DNA from: Clostridiales bacterium
Lineage (GTDB): Bacteria; Bacillota; Clostridia; Oscillospirales; Oscillospiraceae
NCBI GenBank assembly: GCA_012838665.1
Contig: DUOX01000032.1
Location: 1 to 64,000, forward strand
Length of the DNA: 64,000 nt
Direction of reading: 5' to 3'
The notes under the pieces are model-generated. The model had not been told where the DNA came from. It saw nothing but the letters and a program-made list of their open reading frames with translations, and ran no database searches. The position numbers and the translations under genes were made by a program. Positions 61,539-64,000 of the stretch are shown here, in pieces (position 1 is the first letter of the stretch; every line of letters begins with the position of its first letter).

Positions 61539-62402
61539 TTAGAACATGGGCACTACCGCGCCCTGGAAAGTTTCGCTGATGAAGTCGCGGACCGCATCGC
61601 TTTTCAGCGCTTCAATCAGGGCCAGTATTCCCGGGTTATCCTCGTTTCCTTCCTTGACCACCAGAATGTTGGCGTAGGTCTGGGCGGCGTCGCCCTCCTG
61701 GCTCTCAATGGCCAGCGCGTCGCTGGCAGCGTTCAGGCCCTCCTGGATGGCGTAGTTGCCGTTAATTACCGCCAGGTCAACGTCGGGCAGGGAGATGGCA
61801 AGCTGGGCGGCTTCCATTTCGACAAAATTAATGTTCAGCGGGTTTTCGGCAATGTCGAGGACCGTAGCGTTGGAGGAGGCGTCAATGCCCTCCTTCAGCT
61901 TGATAATCCCCTCCTGCTGCAGTAGAAGCAGGGCCCGTGTCTCGTTGGAACCGTCGTTGGGCAGGGAAATGGTGGCGCCTTCCTTCAGCTCGTCAAGGGT
62001 CTTGGTCTTGCCGGGGAATATGCCGAAAGGCTCATAGTGGATGGCCGCAACGGAAACCAGATGGGTCCCATGCTCGGCGTTGAAGGTGGTCAGGTAGGGC
62101 TGGTGCTGGAAGTAGTTCGCGTCAAGCTCGCCGCTCTCCAGCGCCGTGTTCGGCAGCACGTAGTCGGCAAATTCCACAATCTTCAGCTCATAGCCTTTTG
62201 CGGCCATGGCATCCTTCACCACCGCCAGAATCTCGGCGTGAGGCGTGGGGCTGGCGCCGACGGTGACGGTGACCAGCTCGGCGGGAGCCTCCTTATCGCC
62301 GCCCTCATCAGGGGCCTTGGTTTCGGACTTGGAGCCTCCGCAGCCCACCAGCAGGGACAGGGCCAGAATAATGATTAAAACCAATGCAAGAATTTTTTTC
62401 AT
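61539..62402 (-). CDS. metQ: D-methionine-type ABC substrate-binding lipoprotein (MetQ/NlpA)
   Basis: A 287-aa lipoprotein with a signal ending LLVGC (Cys21). The NlpA domain has VGASPTPHAEIL, VLPNTALESGELDANYFQHQ and YEPFGIFPGKTK, which are characteristic of methionine-binding MetQ proteins. It is the last gene of metN-metI-metQ, 57 bp after metI, and ends at a terminator. Methionine, or a related amino acid, is the expected ligand. Confidence 0.94.
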   Translation of the reverse strand: MKKILALVLIIILALSLLVGCGGSKSETKAPDEGGDKEAPAELVTVTVGASPTPHAEILAVVKDAMAAKGYELKIVEFADYVLPNTALESGELDANYFQHQPYLTTFNAEHGTHLVSVAAIHYEPFGIFPGKTKTLDELKEGATISLPNDGSNETRALLLLQQEGIIKLKEGIDASSNATVLDIAENPLNINFVEMEAAQLAISLPDVDLAVINGNYAIQEGLNAASDALAIESQEGDAAQTYANILVVKEGNEDNPGILALIEALKSDAVRDFISETFQGAVVPMF

Positions 62403-62459
62403 TTTATTCTCTCCTTTACAAATGTTTTTTAAAATATATTAATTATATTTTCCTCTCTG

Positions 62460-63122
62460 CTATCTGATGCGTTTATCCGTTTTTCTTGCAATAATGTTTC
62501 CGATTTCCTGGATAATCTGCACAATCAGGACAAGCAGGATAATCATCACGATCATAATGCCCGTCTGATTGCGGTAATAGCCGTAGTTAATTGCTATGGC
62601 GCCCAGCCCTCCGCCTCCGACAAAGCCTGCCATTGCAGAATAGCCCAGAATGGTGGTGGTGGCAATGGCGGCGCCTATAATCATGGAGGGCTTCGCCTCG
62701 GGCAGAAGCACCTTCAGGACCACCTGGAGGGGGGAGGCGCCCATAGACAGGGACGCTTCAATAACGCCCCGGTCTACCTCCTTTACGGAACTCTCCACCA
62801 TCCTGGCTATGTAGGGCGTGGCCGCAATAACCAGGGGAACAATAGTAGCGGTGGAGCCGATTGAAGTGCCTACAATAAAGCGGGTAACGGGTATTACCGC
62901 CACTGTAAGTATAATGAAGGGCACGGACCGGAGGGCGTTCACTATGCCCCCCAAAACCCGGTTTACCGCCGGATTGGGGTGAATGCCGTCGCTGTCTGTA
63001 ACCACCAGTATCAGGCCCAGAGGTATTCCCAGAATATACGAAGCCAGGGTAGAGGCAAGGGTCATGTATATGGTTGCCCAAAGTTCCTTGACAATGATGG
63101 GAATCATCTCGACAATATTCAC
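62460..63122 (-). CDS. metI: Methionine ABC transporter permease
   Basis: A 220-aa permease with five or six helices. It has the family ATIYMTLASTLASYILGIPLG start and the EAA-type loop EASLSMGASPLQVV that contacts the ATPase. The start codon is GTG at 63122, seven bases after GAGAGGTG, and the metN stop lies three bases upstream, so translation is coupled. It forms the MetNI transporter with the adjacent ATPase. Confidence 0.94.
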   Translation of the reverse strand: MNIVEMIPIIVKELWATIYMTLASTLASYILGIPLGLILVVTDSDGIHPNPAVNRVLGGIVNALRSVPFIILTVAVIPVTRFIVGTSIGSTATIVPLVIAATPYIARMVESSVKEVDRGVIEASLSMGASPLQVVLKVLLPEAKPSMIIGAAIATTTILGYSAMAGFVGGGGLGAIAINYGYYRNQTGIMIVMIILLVLIVQIIQEIGNIIARKTDKRIR

Positions 63123-63125
63123 TGT

Positions 63126-64000
63126 TCACCTCTCCTCTACGTAGATGATGTTTTGGCTGTCCAGGTAAGAGAGCATCTTCCGGACAATTTCCGGCTCCTC
63201 CGGCATCTGCAGTATCATGTGGCCCACCATTCTGCCGTCAATTACCTTGGTGTCGGCAAAGGCTATGTTCACCGGAGCCCCGCATTTCAACACCATCTCC
63301 GCGATAATGGGCCTGTCGGTGGTGTTGCCGTTAAAGGCCAGGCGCAGGAACTTGCCCTTGCCCGAAAATTTTACGGTGTGCTCGGTCTGGGGGAAAACAA
63401 GCTTTCTGGCGGCCTCGGTTTTGGGACGGCGGAACACTTCCTCAATGGTGCCGATTTCCTGAATGCGGCTGTTGTCTATAACCACCACCCGGTGGCATAT
63501 CTGCTCCACTACCTTCATCTCATGAGTGATTACCACCACGGTAACCCCCAAATCCCTGTTCAGCCTTTTCAGCAGCTCCAAAATGGACAGGGTTGTGGTG
63601 GGGTCCAGGGCGCTGGTGGCCTCGTCGCATAGGAGAACCTTGGGGTTGGTGGCCAGGGCCCTGGCAATGGCCACCCGCTGCTGCTGTCCGCCTGAAAGCT
63701 GGGCAGGGTAGGCCTTTTCCTTGTCCTCAAGCCCCACAATGCGCAGCAGCTCTCTGGCCCGCTCCCGGGCAGCCTTCCGGGAAACACCCGCCAATTCCAG
63801 GGGGAAACAGATATTATCCAGGGCGGTCCGCTGCATCAGCAGATTAAAGCTCTGAAATATCATGCCTATGGCCTGCCGGGCCTGTCGCAGCTCCTTTTCG
63901 TGCAGGGCGGTCAAATCCATGCCGTCCACTATGACCTTTCCCTCGGTAGGCCGCTCCAAAAGGTTCATGCACCGGACCAGAGTGCTCTTGCCCGCGCCGG
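63126..64000 (-). CDS. metN: Methionine ABC transporter ATPase, 5' partial
   Basis: The 3' 291 codons of a MetN ATPase; the N-terminus lies beyond the window. The frame enters within Walker A (GAGKST), with signature QLSGGQQQRV, Walker B VLLCDEATSALDP and H-loop ITHEM. A C-terminal NIL (ACT-like) domain of about 80 residues, which senses methionine and inhibits the transporter in other MetN proteins, ends the protein. Any regulatory element upstream of the operon, such as an S-box, would be outside the window. Confidence 0.95.
   Translation of the reverse strand, partial: GAGKSTLVRCMNLLERPTEGKVIVDGMDLTALHEKELRQARQAIGMIFQSFNLLMQRTALDNICFPLELAGVSRKAARERARELLRIVGLEDKEKAYPAQLSGGQQQRVAIARALATNPKVLLCDEATSALDPTTTLSILELLKRLNRDLGVTVVVITHEMKVVEQICHRVVVIDNSRIQEIGTIEEVFRRPKTEAARKLVFPQTEHTVKFSGKGKFLRLAFNGNTTDRPIIAEMVLKCGAPVNIAFADTKVIDGRMVGHMILQMPEEPEIVRKMLSYLDSQNIIYVEER

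Overview
The window looks like a chromosomal segment of an anaerobic, butyrate-type Clostridia member, most likely Oscillospirales. This is inferred from gene content, a G+C content that appears to be in the fifties, an acetyl-CoA to crotonyl-CoA gene set, ferrous-iron transporters, SLH-domain surface proteins, a NiaR/niacin ECF locus and a NiCo-type riboswitch. Genus cannot be fixed from sequence reading alone. No rRNA, CRISPR array, phage or insertion sequence is visible. The only tRNA is a tRNA-Leu(TAA).

Layout. 1-2.6 kb: a thiolase (cut by the window edge) and a two-subunit CoA-transferase. 2.6-12.8 kb: two Feo iron-uptake loci (one FeoA-FeoB fusion, one separate feoA/feoB) flank a four-gene redox cluster. 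That cluster encodes a NuoG-N/GltD-like flavoprotein, a NuoF-C/ferredoxin-like protein, a barrel-like protein and a fumarate-reductase-type flavoprotein, with a 14-bp inverted repeat upstream. 13-16.7 kb: response regulator, sensor kinase and HtrA protease. 16.8-22.5 kb: prmA, an FNT channel, and a reverse-strand group MATE-HD-ACT-UPF0210-DUF896. 22.6-33.5 kb: forward housekeeping genes (a collapsed typA remnant, degV, rpsO, pnp, an M16 peptidase, recJ, relA/spoT, dtd, an MBL hydrolase). 33.6-42.6 kb: tRNA-Leu, metK, rlmB, a catalytically degenerate P-type-ATPase-like protein, an EF-G-like GTPase, two lipoproteins, a cupin fragment and a ferredoxin. 42.7-45.6 kb: a reverse-strand fur-znuA-znuC-znuB operon with one operator. 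45.8-57.1 kb: galE, an ABC exporter, a riboswitch-controlled cation diffusion facilitator and two SLH surface proteins. 57.2-64 kb, reverse strand: niacin ECF S component, NiaR (apparent frameshift), a DUF368/PopT-type protein, crt-hbd with a collapsed bcd remnant, and metNIQ (metN cut by the window edge).

How it fits together. Thiolase, hbd and crt give acetyl-CoA to crotonyl-CoA, and the CoA-transferase could act on acetoacetate or butyrate. The butyryl-CoA dehydrogenase needed to finish the path is present here only as a fragment. Metal handling is a theme: two Feo systems, a Fur-family Zn/Mn ABC operon and a NiCo-riboswitch CDF exporter. The most unusual items are two genes (typA, bcd) that have each lost almost all of their middle while keeping both ends, a dead P1B-ATPase-like membrane protein, the uncharacterised redox cluster, and a niaR frameshift at an A7 run.
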